From the NCBI GenBank assembly GCA_015501595.1, contig JADNRX010000606.1:1-29924 (forward strand): DNA of 29,924 bases, given 5' to 3'. This document shows positions 11,522-21,800 of the stretch, one piece after another. Position numbers and translations under genes: made by a program. How positions within the stretch are numbered: the first letter of the stretch is position 1; each line of letters starts with the position of its first letter. Source of the stretch: Hymenopellis radicata. Lineage: Eukaryota; Basidiomycota; Agaricomycetes; Agaricales; Physalacriaceae. Below the pieces are notes generated by a model. It made no database searches. It had not been told where the DNA came from and saw only the letters and a program-made list of their open reading frames with translations.

Positions 11522-11576
11522 GAAGGGAGCAGCGGCCTTTGCCGCTGTGCTCGCGGATGCTCGCGTCTCCCTTCTG
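11522..11576. repeat. short foldback repeat, copy 1
   Basis: The arms GAAGGGAG and CTCCCTTC enclose a second inverted repeat, CAGCGGC-CTTT-GCCGCTG, giving a two-part hairpin. A nearly identical unit lies at 11922-11966. This copy has a doubled GCTCGCG segment. Confidence 0.7.
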
Positions 11577-11921
11577 ATATCTATTAGGTATGTTCATTAA
11601 TGTTGATTTGTCGTGAGGCTGGGACTAACATCGACGTCGATAGGACATCGTTGTATAATCACTACTTCTGATACTATGCAACAAGTATTGCCTGCCTTGT
11701 ATCTCGACCTTGTGACTTGTCTACCCTCGAAGTGGGTGATGAACAATTACTCGGTGAACAACTCGTACCGTTCAACCATCACAACGGGAAGACTAACAAA
11801 TGTTTCAGATTGAGTTGCTCTTCACTTCCGACATCAAAGGCAACACGGGTCTAGGTGAACTCTTGTTCGTTGGTTTGGTTTTGGCTCATACGAATAACAA
11901 CGTCTTGCTGTGTGATGCGGG

Positions 11922-11966
11922 AGAAGGGAGCAGCGGCCTTCGCCGCTGTGCTCGCGTGTCTCTTCT
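11922..11966. repeat. short foldback repeat, copy 2
   Basis: It matches the unit at 11522-11576: the same AGAAGGGAGCAGCGGCC start, loop CTTC, GCCGCTGTGCTCGCG, then TCTCTTCT. It lacks the roughly 10 bp duplication of the first copy. Confidence 0.7.
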
Positions 11967-12200
11967 ATATTCTGCATGTTTAATGGTCTCTGATTTAACC
12001 TACATGTATGTAATCGAATGTATCGCGGTTCTTCATCACCATCTACACACTATTCGAGAACAAACACTGTGACATTCAATGAAATAATGTAACAAGATGC
12101 GAGAGATAAATAAGATGATAACAAAAACAACAACACAAATGACAACAGGCTAATTGAGATACCCACAACACCGCAACCCATACCTCATTCCGCTATCGAG

Positions 12201-12854
12201 CTAAGCGAATCTAACGAGAGGCTCGTCGTTAGATGGCCTTCGATCTTCGGGCCCAAGTTGGGTAAACTTGCCGAACACGGGAGGGACGTAGGACGTCGCT
12301 CCGGAACGAAGAAACGTTTGGACAACTGGTCTAAGCTCCTCGACCGTGTAGCCGAGCTTGTAGGCGACACTTGCCAGGAAACAAGTTGGTCGATCGTAGG
12401 TCCCTCCATTTAGCACTTCAGCCCATCCGGGACTAAGTCTGGACTGGACTTCGTAGAAGAACCAGCCCAGATCCTCCATCGTTTCCACCCTGTAGGACTC
12501 CGTCCACGACTTTATGGACGGCTTCCCCGACTGACCCTTGTGGGACATAAGGTGCGCGGCCAGGCGGTTGGCCCCGTCATCAAGCTCAATTCTGGCATTG
12601 AGCTTGGCCAAGAGGCGCTGCATACCATCCTCGTCAAGTCGACCTTTGGAAAGCTTTTCGTAAGGTATGACGACCGACATGTCTTCCGGCGCCAGGCGCT
12701 CAAGGTCGGGCCGCGATTGGTACTTGGCCCAGTAATGCTGCGCCCGGTTTTTGACAACTTGTGCTAACGGGTTGTCGACACTCCCGGTGAGAACTCGCCC
12801 TTCCAAATGTTCGACGCCAAGGGCCGGCGATTCAGCTTGGAATTTGGATGGCAT
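12201..12854 (-). CDS. unknown protein, copy 2 of an inverted paralogue pair
   Basis: This is a 217-residue frame from the conserved start MPSKFQAESP to a TAG at 12201-12203. It shares long blocks with copy 1 at 6288-7040 (KLSKGRLDEDGMQRLLA, ELDDGANRLA, GQSGKPSIKSW, RPTCFLASVA), and the leader sequence upstream of the ATG is also conserved. Here the frame continues as PVVQTFLRSGATSYVP and ends in EPLVRFA. The alternative frame that copy 1 uses (FFVPERxxTSLP, SASLPNLG, DSLSS) is also open on this copy at 12185-12409. The copies differ by a single base in the sequence coding for RPVV(Q/E). Function unknown. It is surrounded by decayed sequence, but its indels relative to copy 1 elsewhere are multiples of three. 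Confidence 0.6.
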   Translation of the reverse strand: MPSKFQAESPALGVEHLEGRVLTGSVDNPLAQVVKNRAQHYWAKYQSRPDLERLAPEDMSVVIPYEKLSKGRLDEDGMQRLLAKLNARIELDDGANRLAAHLMSHKGQSGKPSIKSWTESYRVETMEDLGWFFYEVQSRLSPGWAEVLNGGTYDRPTCFLASVAYKLGYTVEELRPVVQTFLRSGATSYVPPVFGKFTQLGPEDRRPSNDEPLVRFA

Positions 12855-13327
12855 GGTGTGTGGTGGGAGATAGGAGGAAGCAAGCTGCTGCAAGCTGAGA
12901 CACGAAAGCTGAGTGCAATAGCCCAGTTCCGGCAGACCAATACGACCGCAGTATATGCGGTGCCCGCGTTCGCCTCAGATGCGATACCAGGAAGCAGTTG
13001 GAAGCGCATGCGAGACTGTATAGGAACGCTCATCCAGATGCGTGAAAATCGAATTCTCGAACACCGAAATGTGGTAAGGCTTTCGCGCCTCATTGCCTAG
13101 GCTGGCTTGCAATACACAGTCGATCAGGCTTCAGCATACCCTACTAACCGCATCTATTCACGCCCTGATTGAGGCAATGAGGACATCAAGTACTGTCGAC
13201 GTGGCGCAACCATGTCCTCGACGTGCAACTGACCTCAGACTAGTGATATTTGTGAAATCTCGTGTATTAGAATATCAGTTTTTCACATGATACGTGGAAT
13301 GGTATCAATGAGCCACTTCTTTCGGTC

Positions 13328-13637
13328 GATGACATCAATCTGCGCGACACATTCCAAGCTCAGTTCTGTTCTGTCGATAACTCGAACCACATAGGGTATC
13401 ATGGAACATCCATACACAGAAGTAGTATTGTACATCTTTTGTTTGAGACCTAATAGATACATACCAGACCCACACCGGAGCACAAACGTACAGACACAGA
13501 AACGAAAGCAACGGAAAACGAAGGACATGTCAAGAACCCAAGATGCGCAAGATAAGGGAAAAGTTTTGTGTTGCTGCTGCGATGATCCGACCAATCTACT
13601 CCATCGCTGACGAATGGCAGCAAAGACGACTCGCCTA
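13328..13637. repeat. 3' flank of the DUF6534 gene, duplicated at 897-1186
   Basis: It shares long near-identical tracts with 897-1186, for example GACACATTCCAAGCTCAGTT and CATACACAGAAGTAGTATTG. It lies just downstream (minus strand) of the complete DUF6534 gene. Small indels separate the copies. Confidence 0.9.
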
Positions 13638-13689
13638 GACGACTTCTTTCGAGCCAGTCGTCTCGTGAATCATTTCTTGAAAGGTGAGG

Positions 13690-15619
13690 CTATCCTTGCT
13701 GGAGCCAGACTAGTAACAAACACGTCGTCAGCAATGAGTGCATCCGAAGGACTGAAAAGCCTACATCGTCGTTGTCCTTCTCGTTACTGGCCATCCTGCC
13801 ATCGTCCGTGGCGAACTCCTTTGTGGTATCGATCTTGATAGAGATATTGGTCGGGTGCTTCGTGGAAATAGAGCGTGAGCGACGGATTGAAACTGACTCC
13901 CAAGGAGACGAGACTTACCCGACCTCCACCGGAGAATGCCGAGCCCAACCCAACACGACCGAGGCTTGTCTTCGTACCGAGTGTACCAGCTTTGGATTGC
14001 GTAGAAATATCCTTGAGGGAGAAGCCCATGCCTTGGTTATCTGAAGTCGTATTGACACCTTCGCCGCTCGCGCGGATCCGCTTGCGAGCATTGAGGGTGG
14101 CGAGCAGGGAGTTCGAGTAGACTGTGCAGGAATCAGAATATAGTAAGGACATGAGAAGAGAGATCACATACGTCGGCCAATGCAGAAGAAGAATGTGATG
14201 TAGATGAAGGTATGTCCCCAGGCCAAGATCTACACGCGAAGAGGTGTCAGATTCACAAGGAGATGGCGAGAACCCGACGTACTGAGACCAAGGACGCGAT
14301 GGCGCAGAGCGTGGTGATGAGGCCGGTGTTAATGGAGTATATGATCTAGCGCAGTAAACGAGTCAGGCTCCACACCGGAAGGAGGTGCACAACGACACGT
14401 ACCAGCATCTTGATCATCCTGCGGGAGTTGGCAAAGCGCGGCCTTGACTGGGCTAGAAGGCAGACGAGAGCCGTTGTGATCGTGATGTCTCCAGCAGCTG
14501 CGAGAGCGTTGACAGTAATGGAGAGCGCCTGACATCATGAGCAATTTCGTTTCGGAAATGGAAGGGAGGAATACGAACCTTGAGCGCGCCGAGTTCCTCA
14601 AAGGTGTGCACATGGATAAGAGCGTAGACAGCGAACACTTGGAAGGTCCGTTAGTCGATGTATCGGAATGGAGTAATACGCCATACCGACGACGCAGCCT
14701 AAGGAACAGGTGAGCAAGCTAGTCGAGTCTTTGGGAACGGGAGGAGACGTACCGAATTCGCCTATCACAAAAGACGACTAGAAACAGAGAAAATTTAGGT
14801 CCCGTTGCATGAAGAAGACAAACACTTACGACTAGACCAGTAAGCCAGATGTTACGCGAACTCACTGCCAGCGGAAAGTACGTGTTGGAATGAGCGGATG
14901 TTAGGACGAAGCGAGCAACGTACGATGCCAGACGCGCATGGCAAGGAAACTGAAGATACGATTAGTCAAAGAAAACACTACTGCAGCAGAAACATTTACC
15001 CTTGAACGAGAAGCGCAGTGAAGCCGTTGAAGAGGACCTCGAGCTGGAGGGCAATTAACGACGGCGCATTCCAAAGGAGCAAAGACGAACCAGGAGATTC
15101 CTGCAAGCGAATTTATAAGCGAAAAGCAAGGTAACGGAGACGACAAAAACGTACCAAACAGTGGCGTTGAGGATAGCCGGGTTGAAGTAATTTGAGATGA
15201 CATAGGTATAGACTAAACGATACGATCAGCCTGCCAACGCGATAGATAACGACGATGTCAGCGTACCGGTGTGTGAAATGAGCGCTTGATGGATGGTGTC
15301 GAAGACCATGACCGCCGTAACGATGCCTTTGAGACCCCAGCCGTCGGTTTGGTGGAGAAAGTAGTACAGCGCCTGAACGCAGGTGACTGCTCGTGGTCAG
15401 TGTAACGTCGGCGAAAGCAAAGACTTCGATATACCTCCATGGAGACTGCGAAGAAAGTACCGCTGAGCAACGAGCAGAAAAAAAAGAGAGAGAGATGGCC
15501 GTACATTCCAGCGATGACAACGCCAATATAGGCGGCGCCAAACCTATCGGGCCCAAGTCAGAAAAAACAGCCCCGCTATTCGGGTACGCCGCCACTAACG
15601 TCGAATCGAGAGACACCAT
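13690..15619 (-). CDS. DUF6534 seven-helix membrane protein, 17 exons
   Basis: This is a complete gene of a family expanded in Agaricomycetes; its function is unknown but receptor-like topology is predicted. My exon model on the minus strand is 15619-15588, 15543-15505, 15445-15435, 15386-15267, 15212-15155, 15100-15091, 15043-15000, 14949-14924, 14864-14830, 14777-14753, 14698-14687, 14637-14579, 14528-14403, 14345-14283, 14229-14172, 14121-13919 and 13857-13690. Phases agree at every junction, giving 1089 bases and 362 residues. Introns are 44-61 bp, all GT-AG, several with an exact CTGAC branch site. Visible family marks: FGAAYIGVVIAG (helix 1), HGVTCVQALYYF, VTAVMVFDTIHQALISHT, YVISNYFNPAILNATVW, LEVLFNGFTALLVQGFLAMR, SRNIWLTGLV, LSITVNALAAAGDI, IIYSINTGLITTLCAIAS, YITFFFCIGRLYSN and LLATLNARKRIR, then a soluble tail of about 110 residues. 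Exons of 10, 11 and 12 nt are included. Confidence 0.9.
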
Positions 15620-16660
15620 GTTCGACAGTGGAGGTGAAACGAGACGGCGAATGCAAATAAGGATCAGAGAGGTGAGAGACAAAAGACCGTCGTGTCAAAG
15701 GATTGGGGAGTGAAAATGAAGCCTTCGCCCGGACGTCTCCTGGCATTTAACGACCCACGCGAGAAGAAAGAACTCAAGCTCAGAAGGAACGGACTACTCC
15801 AAATACGGCACCGCACATCTCACCGCGATGCGATCCGCCTGTAATTCAGTCCGCCGTTCTAGCCGAGTTCCCGCAAAGCGGTTCCGTGTCTCCTTACCGA
15901 TGTCCTAGAGTCATGTTCGCGGTCTACGTTCAGAGGCGACAGAGAATGAAAAAAAAACACGACCTAAATAAGTTCGATGAATGGGCACCAGAAATAGGAA
16001 ACAATATACTTACCCGCAACGATGCGTAAAATCGCTCGGCATCTCATCGCGTAATAGCGCTCTGGAAGGTTCCGTCGTTCCTGGTCCTGGAAGTGCACAG
16101 ACCATTCCTTCGAGGACCTGTTCCGAATGCTATTCCATATGGTCGCGAGAGTGCGTGCATATGCAGACCCATCTGGCCCCCGCCGCCACAGTGGAAGATC
16201 GTCGCTGGCGCCACGCCGCCTCCTTGCTAACGGCACATGACCATTTCCTAGCCGAAATGCTCCCGTGTGAAAGATTAAATTTTTCGTACTTCACCATTTC
16301 ACAGAATGTGTATACAAATGTCCTAATCAGAAGCTGGAAGTTTGAAGCTGTTAGTATGTGTATGTGTGAGAACAGAGACGAAAACCCGACCTCGAAAGAC
16401 AATGAACATTCCAAGCGACGGCGAACAGATCGACGGAAACTTGGCTTAGGCGGATCCTTCTCATTTCCTCGTCCGCCTCGCGCCTCGCGTCTTCTGGCCT
16501 CGTTCAAATCTTCGTGGTGAAGACACCGTTTCCGAGCCAACGCAATCGTCCCAATTGTAAGTAGTTGAAATTCCAGTTTCTCCGTCGAATGTCAAGGTCG
16601 TCGATGAGTTCGAGCGAATGAGGCTCCGTGGTTCGCGACTTCGAGTCTGTACTATCAGAT
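15620..16660. other. no recognised gene; several overlapping open frames
   Basis: Both strands carry open frames (plus 15981-16520, minus 16130-16540, minus 15964-16236), with no known domain and rich in Arg and Ser. A minus-strand ATG at about 16290 (MVKYEKFNLSHGS) could start a small protein. The first bases upstream of 15619 must hold the DUF6534 promoter, but I see no clear motif. Confidence 0.3.
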
Positions 16661-16679
16661 CGATGGCGGCGATAGTGCT

Positions 16680-17592
16680 CAGCGCTCAGGTCACAGGTGT
16701 GGAGACTTTCCTTCCGGAGGAAGTCCCGGTTACACAAGTAGAAACCGATGGCGGGGAGTGCTGAAGGCGGCGGTAAACTGACATGGATTCAAGATTACAT
16801 CCTCGACACGCGAGGCAGCACAGAGTAATACAACTAAAATTGTGCATACTACCATTGAAGAGGTCCTCATCGGGTTTGTGAATGTGCAGAACGTTCCAGT
16901 TGACTTTTCCAGCTGAGAAAATGAGTATATTTCAAGTCTATGGAACTTGGAAGGGACACCGATGAAAGCGCGATAAAACAGACGTTGAGCGAATATTGAC
17001 AATCTGCGTTTTATATGCATTGTTCAGCATGGAAGGGTTGAGCGAAGACAAGAAGCAAACGAACCTCTGGACGCTTGAGATCAACCGCTTCGCATTCGCC
17101 ACTGGGTAACCCAATTGCGGATGTGACGCCTTGCAGGATATGCAAGCCAAGAAAAGCAGGGCGCATGAGTAACTGTAACGGTGAAAGGAATATAACTATG
17201 TCGTGGTCTCCAGGGCTTTTGTCCTGTGTTGTGACTAGAACAGCGGGAAAACACGGTATGAAAGATGGTAGGAGAAAGATTCGACTTCATGGGTCGGCGT
17301 TAGCGGTGAGGGTGCTCCTAACATTAGAAAACAGGACGAATCGCAGATGATGACAAGTCCTAGTCGAGAAAACATTAGAAAGGAAAATCAAGAAAGATAA
17401 AGAACCGACGCTTGGTTCGAAGGCAGGTTCAGACGTGCAACATTCGAGGTGGAGAATGCCGCATGATGGACACGCAGATAGTAATACGAGCCAGTTGCAG
17501 TCCGCACCATCACATGGCACAGTTTTGAACGGTTTTCGAGTAGCTTCATCTAGGCCTGAGCGAGGAAGGGGTATGGTCGACGCCACCGACAC
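16680..17592 (-). CDS. probable multi-exon gene, unknown function
   Basis: Minus-strand exon-like blocks separated by good 45-70 bp introns. Block 1 (17592-17415) reads SVASTIPLPRSGLDEATRKP and has a Cys-rich stretch, CDGADCNW and CPSCGILHLECC. Block 2 (about 17290-17090) reads RIFLLPSFIPCFPAVLVTTQ, then DKSPGDHDIVIFLSPLQLLM, then HILQGVTSAIGLPSGECEAV. Block 3 (about 17018-16970) reads LSIFAQRLFYRAFI and joins in phase to block 4 (about 16917-16859), GKVNWNVLHIHKPDEDLFNG. A last block reads VYRRLQHSPPSV and reaches a TGA near 16690. Phase between blocks 2 and 3 does not agree in my reading and block 1 has no ATG, so the 5' end is missing or lies upstream. Could be a damaged gene. Confidence 0.4.
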
Positions 17593-17835
17593 CTACTGAA
17601 TGGTATCGGTGGTACAAGCACATTGGACCTTACTGTCTCCTACGCCGTCAGAGGCTCGGCGCTATTCGGGAAATCCGAGTAAGTAACTTTTGGTGATGAT
17701 CAGAACTAGCATACCGAGGATCGCCCAATGCGCATATAGGTGGCCTCCCCGTCGAAGGACCAGCTGTAAGGAATGAACGGTATCAACACGGAGATTGATC
17801 AGGCGACTGAGGTCCAAAGCTGTTGCTTTCTGCAG

Positions 17836-18310
17836 CGCGTTTAAAGAGCTACGCGTCCAAAAGCTCGCTTGTGATGCGACCGGCCGTCCTTCTCGCATCG
17901 CTGCGAAAGACGCTTGTGCATCATGAGGCGTATAGCTGGCATCATGGATCTAGCCTGCTATACGTCTCGTTCTTGCCATCGTCGGATGCCTGTATGAGGC
18001 ACTGTTAAGGCCGAGGGCGCACGGTTAACGGTGGTCGGGCGCTGTCGAAAGTTGTGAGATGGACAAGCTTTTGAAGTTGATAAAGGAGGCGCACATTTGG
18101 ACTTGTCTGCCTATCTGCGCTGGCCGCCGCCGTCGCCGAGAACGTGTTCTATGGTCGAATTTGTCGCGCTATATTCGACAGGTTTGGCGATTGAGTATGG
18201 GGCTAACAAGGAAGATACTCACCATCTGCGACAACGTTGGAGTAACCCCAGCCCTCCGAGCTGCTAAAACGCGTCCGTTTAGCGCTGTCCGCCGCCGATG
18301 TCGACGGCGT
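17836..18310. repeat. 5' portion of family M, repeat unit shared with 27060-27490
   Basis: A direct repeat with 27060-27490; near-identical tracts include GAGGGCGCACGGTTAACG and AATTTGTCGCGCTATATTCG. Read on the minus strand, its start contains the exon TRFSSSEGWGYSNVV with a GTGAGT donor, also found at 9069 (plus). The following minus-strand frame (17898 to 17662) ends in a hydrophobic helix, YAHWAILGMLVLIITKSYLL. The coding frame is broken by stops, so this looks like a dead duplicate. Confidence 0.75.
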
Positions 18311-18690
18311 CGAGTAGCTTTTGCCTAAGGCGAGCCTTCGCCATACGTTGAAAGACTGCCCATACGTCCTCATACCGTCCCATCGTAGTTTCGGGCCGCC
18401 AGACTTGGAAGGCGGAGAACGTGAACGCGATGTAGTACTGTCTTGAACTCATTTGGTATCACGCTCCTCGTCCAAAGCATCCGAGGGTAGATGGGAGCGA
18501 GGAATGGAGACGGCGTCATGGTGGAGAAGAGGAAAGTTGGCTTCGGATACCCGGACCGAGTCCGAAACCTTATTTACCGACACGCCAAGACACGCCAATC
18601 ATGTCGAGCTGGACGCTCCCTCGACTGTCAGCGTCAGTACTCTATATTCATTCAATTAGTGCATCGTATCACACTTCGTTCCCATCGAGA
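18311..18690. other. no recognisable gene
   Basis: Short open frames only, with no motif or splice-supported exon. It lies between two repeat units. Confidence 0.35.
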
Positions 18691-18694
18691 TCTT

Positions 18695-18785
18695 TGAATA
18701 ATCATCCAAATTGCGCTGGATGGTAAGTTCGGCCTTGGATAACCCTTCGATCAGTCGTGTATCATGTAGACGCGTCTTTCCTTCC
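18695..18785 (+). repeat. short dispersed repeat, pair with 21690-21800
   Basis: It shares CAAATTGCGCTGGATGG, then AAGTTC and TTGGATAAC, and after a variable gap AGACGCGT with 21700-21785, in direct orientation. The flanks are unrelated. Origin unknown; too short to assign to an element class. Confidence 0.65.
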
Positions 18786-19094
18786 GCACACCGCGTAAAA
18801 TCGCTGGACTTATTGTACAAAGAAACCTTCTCGTCCGGGACGCGAGGCAATAGGAAGCCAGCTCGGAAGGGGTGTTTTCATGAGAACCATCATGTATTCT
18901 CCATCAATCATTGTACCTACATAAGTATGTACCTACCAGCGAGAACAGTCGCCAGCCTGCCACCACCCTCACTGATAATGGCGAGTAGTCTCCCTTGGTG
19001 CTTTATTCTGGGTATGAATCATAGTGCACATACTTTCTTCGGACCATGGTAGTACAGGCCGTTAAGATTTACCAGCCCAAAGTTACGTCGACGA
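18786..19094. other. no recognisable gene
   Basis: Nothing supportable beyond short open frames downstream of the family M copy at 19095-19760. Confidence 0.35.
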
Positions 19095-19760
19095 CTATAC
19101 AACGATGGCACCATTGTTTACGCTGCCAGAGGCACCATCGTCCTGCAAATATGCTAGAACTTCCAACCCCAGGACGTGATACCAAACCGGAATACACGCC
19201 AACAGCGCAACCGATACGCCCACTCCCACGTTTGGTGCGCTCCGGATGACCTCCTGTACCGCAAGAATCCAGACGAAAACATTCGGAATAGTTTGGAAGA
19301 ACGTGAAGGTGCCTGGGCCGATGGCCGTAACGCGCTCCTGTTGTCCAAGAGAAGTTAATCGGATGCGTGGTATGACTATAACTATTCGCGCACCTGAAAA
19401 ACAGTTGGGCTCATGTTGTTGTAAAGGAAGGAGATATGGATGGTCAAGAGCAAGAGAGCTGTGGCCCCCGCCGCGTCAAATGTACGGCCTGTCTGGATGT
19501 ACGCGCTATACAAGGATTATGTCGGTGTCGGAAGACTGGAGAGGGGGTTACCCAAGAAAGGTGCATTGCTAGGTGCCGCGTGAGTTACATAGAGCATACA
19601 TGTATGGACGCGCACTCACGATGAGCAAAGTGATGTTGCGACTCTCGCTCAGTTTGTGCATGAACTGAGGGACGTGTTGCGGGTCTTGAAACGCGCGCTG
19701 AACGTCGTGATAGACGGTAGTGGCCAAGAGGAGTCGTCCGGAAGACTGCCATGACTCGAG
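19095..19760 (-). pseudogene. family M membrane-protein gene, copy M2
   Basis: The best-preserved 3' part of the family. On the minus strand it reads LLLATTVYHDVQRAFQDPQ and FMHKLSESRNITLLI, then an intron with GTGAGT and CACCTAG, a small exon QCTFL, a second intron, TGRTFDAAGATALLLLTIHI, then SFLYNNMSPTVFQ. A third intron (GTGCGC to ACAACAG) is followed by TFTFFQTIPNVFVWILAVQE and VALLACIPVWYHVLGLEVLA, ending at a TAG at 19095. Three hydrophobic helices are evident. The frame runs well from TTVYHD to the stop, but the 5' end is broken: relative to M1 it lacks two bases just before RLLLATT, so the nearby ATG is out of frame. No N-terminal exons follow upstream. Function unknown; multi-pass membrane protein by inference. 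Confidence 0.6.
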
Positions 19761-21689
19761 AGGGGATTGTTCTGAGAAGAAGACAGAGTTGTCCAGCCTT
19801 TTGTACTACGCATAGATATATGGTTTCGATAATTGATTGAGATGAGCCGTCAAAGTCGTCGTCGATGGACCCTGGGAGGTGACCCATACATGGAACCTTC
19901 AGCGTCTTCTCAGTGCAAGGCTACCTGAGGACCCTGAGAGGCGGTACGTTTACAGCGGCTCGGAGTTCTTGTATGTATATCAGGCTGTGATGTCGTTACG
20001 CTGTTGAAGCAATGAGGTGAGTTCCGGGGTGCACGTAAACATGTTCGACCTAGTATTTCCCGTCAATAAAGGAGAGTGCAGTAAGAGGATACTATAAGAC
20101 ACGCACCCGAATTATCATCGCGCGCCACGCATTCCGATTTTAATGTTTAACGACAATCGCAACTTCGAGGCGATTCCGGCCATATTCGCGTTAACCTCGG
20201 AGAGGAGGTCCTGATACGGCAGTGGCATCTATAGGTGCCTACAGAGAAACAGATTGTAATTAGGGATATTCTTGGGCAGGAGGTGAGCCATATTTGTATC
20301 TCCTCCGGTACAGCGTGCAGAATCGACATGTTGATTAATTCGGAAGTCTACAGCACGCTGTTAACTTTGGAGGTGATCTAGAAGATCCAAATTTGGAGCA
20401 CCTACCAGCACAGAGCGCATGCTGCATCTCTCAACATCGACACCATAGTTGATAAGCCGGAAATACTCTTCCATGCATTCACCAGCACCTTATCAATAGG
20501 TGATCATGTCTTGTTTACGCGTAGGTTCATTCCAGGCATTTCGCCACCCGCGACTTGACCAATATACGACTAGCACGTTCTTGCGCATCTTTCGGAGATG
20601 CTTGTGGTGGTACGTTAAGAGCAGGTGACGATGAAAATGGCAGAAAACTAACCTATAGCATTGATCCTCAAATGAGAATTCCTAACCTCAAACTCGAGCA
20701 TCCTTGTACGCGCAAGCGAAGCGATCCAGCGCCATGCTGCATTCCGGTCCCCCCGAAAATGCAGTCGCAACTCTTGACTTCCACCCCATCTTGCTGGACG
20801 AAAACACCTCCATGGACGCAATCTTGTAGCCCTCTCCAACGTCGCGTAGGTACGGAAAACGTGGTAGTAAGGGTTTCCACACACCCGCATCGTTTTGCTT
20901 TACAGTGGCCCTCGGCAGACGGCCTCAAAGGCAAGGCTACAGGGATTGCCGAAGAATGAACTAGGTCGTGAAGTCTGCGAATGACCCGAGTTGTAGCGGC
21001 AGCGGCGGACGCAAACTAGACATTTCGAAGACCTATGCGACTGGGATAAGAGTGAGAATGACGCGTCTGTCTTTGGGCTGCCAAGTAGACGCATATGGTT
21101 GGCAATGACATGCGGACGCAGGCAAGTACCTCTGGTGGAAATTGGGTTTTAGACGGGTGCGCGGGGGATGGTTGGTCCTTTCTTGCGACGTCTGAACAAT
21201 GCCAGACTAGACCAGGTCGACGGGATATGGCAATCTATTATCTATGTTTAGTCCCCGCCTGAGGCGTAACGAAGAAACGCACCAATATCTTCCCGTCACC
21301 TATGTATTCAGCTTGCCTCTTACACCGACATCCGCCTCCACGCTGCTAATTGGTCTGACTTGGACAGTCCGCTGTTTGAGGAAGGCGACATCCGAGTACT
21401 GCATCCACGCAGTCGTTTATTCCTATGATATGATATGCGAGTGTATCTTCATCCGATGGCCCGCGCGAGAATCCATGGGAGCACGGCGACGATGTTTTGA
21501 AAGAACTGCATCTTGGAATGGATGATGGTTGGTTGAAAGGAGAGTCGGGAGCGCGGCCCGATTCCGAAAGCCTATCTGCTGCTATCAACACACGTTGAAC
21601 GTCGCTCAACATTGGTTCAACGCAGGGAGAACGTTCTTCAAACTTCGAACAGATATTGTTCACCAGTGTTCACTTCACTGCAATGATGA
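19761..21689. other. no recognised gene
   Basis: The largest frame is plus 20555-20959 (134 codons), matched by several minus-strand frames over 20648-20934. None has a known motif, and overlapping openness in four frames at one GC-rich place argues for chance. Minus-strand GYKIASMEVFSSSKMGW within 20688-20882 has the most protein-like composition. No RNA gene seen. Confidence 0.3.
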
Positions 21690-21800
21690 TGATGAACAAT
21701 CTTTCAAATTGCGCTGGATGGCAAGTTCTACCTTTGGATAACTTTGTGAATGGATCTTTTACGATTGTATATTTTAGACGCGTTTTTAACTTCCTAAGAC
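21690..21800 (+). repeat. short dispersed repeat, pair with 18695-18785
   Basis: It carries the shared CAAATTGCGCTGGATGG and AGACGCGT tracts described for 18695-18785 and continues into the 21 bp tandem repeat at 21774. The internal spacing differs by about 20 bp. Confidence 0.6.

Larger units (their letters stand above)
9069..11990 (+). pseudogene. intron-dense decayed gene of unknown family
   Basis: A CTTAG acceptor at about 9060 is followed by an exon reading SEKVTRFSSSDYSNVV and a GTGAGT donor. The same exon occurs on the minus strand near 18290 (TRFSSSEGWGYSNVV) and 27470 (TRFSRSEGWDYSN), each with a following exon of type HVLGxGGG. Downstream to 12.0 kb the DNA alternates between coding-like blocks and T-rich stretches with good splice signals, for example GTAATT...CGCCAG (9448-9499), GTGAGT...CTGTAG (11184-11240) and GTATGT...CGATAG (11590-11643). 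Exon-like blocks include DIPVIWSIFRSGFTVYAV near 9750 and LLLMSYTGITIAGLASLLL near 11360, both hydrophobic. Stops and phase mismatches prevent a full model, so it is either badly decayed or uses splices I cannot see. It may be the long form of family M. Confidence 0.35.

Noticed and set aside
6288..12854. The inverted paralogue pair as terminal inverted repeats of a 6.6 kb element
   Set aside because: The repeats are protein-coding with in-frame indels only in the body, the boundaries do not pair with a target duplication, and no transposase lies between.
897..14430. A single large transposon bounded by the two DUF6534 copies
   Set aside because: The copies are direct, contain host-gene exons and introns, and show no terminal motif or target duplication. 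Segmental duplication explains them.
15113..15682. A 189-residue minus-strand protein at the DUF6534 start
   Set aside because: The long frame comes from reading through introns. The spliced frame matches the family far better.
15981..16520. A 179-residue plus-strand protein
   Set aside because: No motif, low-complexity basic C-terminus, and equally long frames on the other strand. Not enough to call a gene.
20555..20959. A 134-residue plus-strand protein
   Set aside because: Four frames are open at the same place on both strands and none has a recognisable domain. Openness is probably a base-composition effect.
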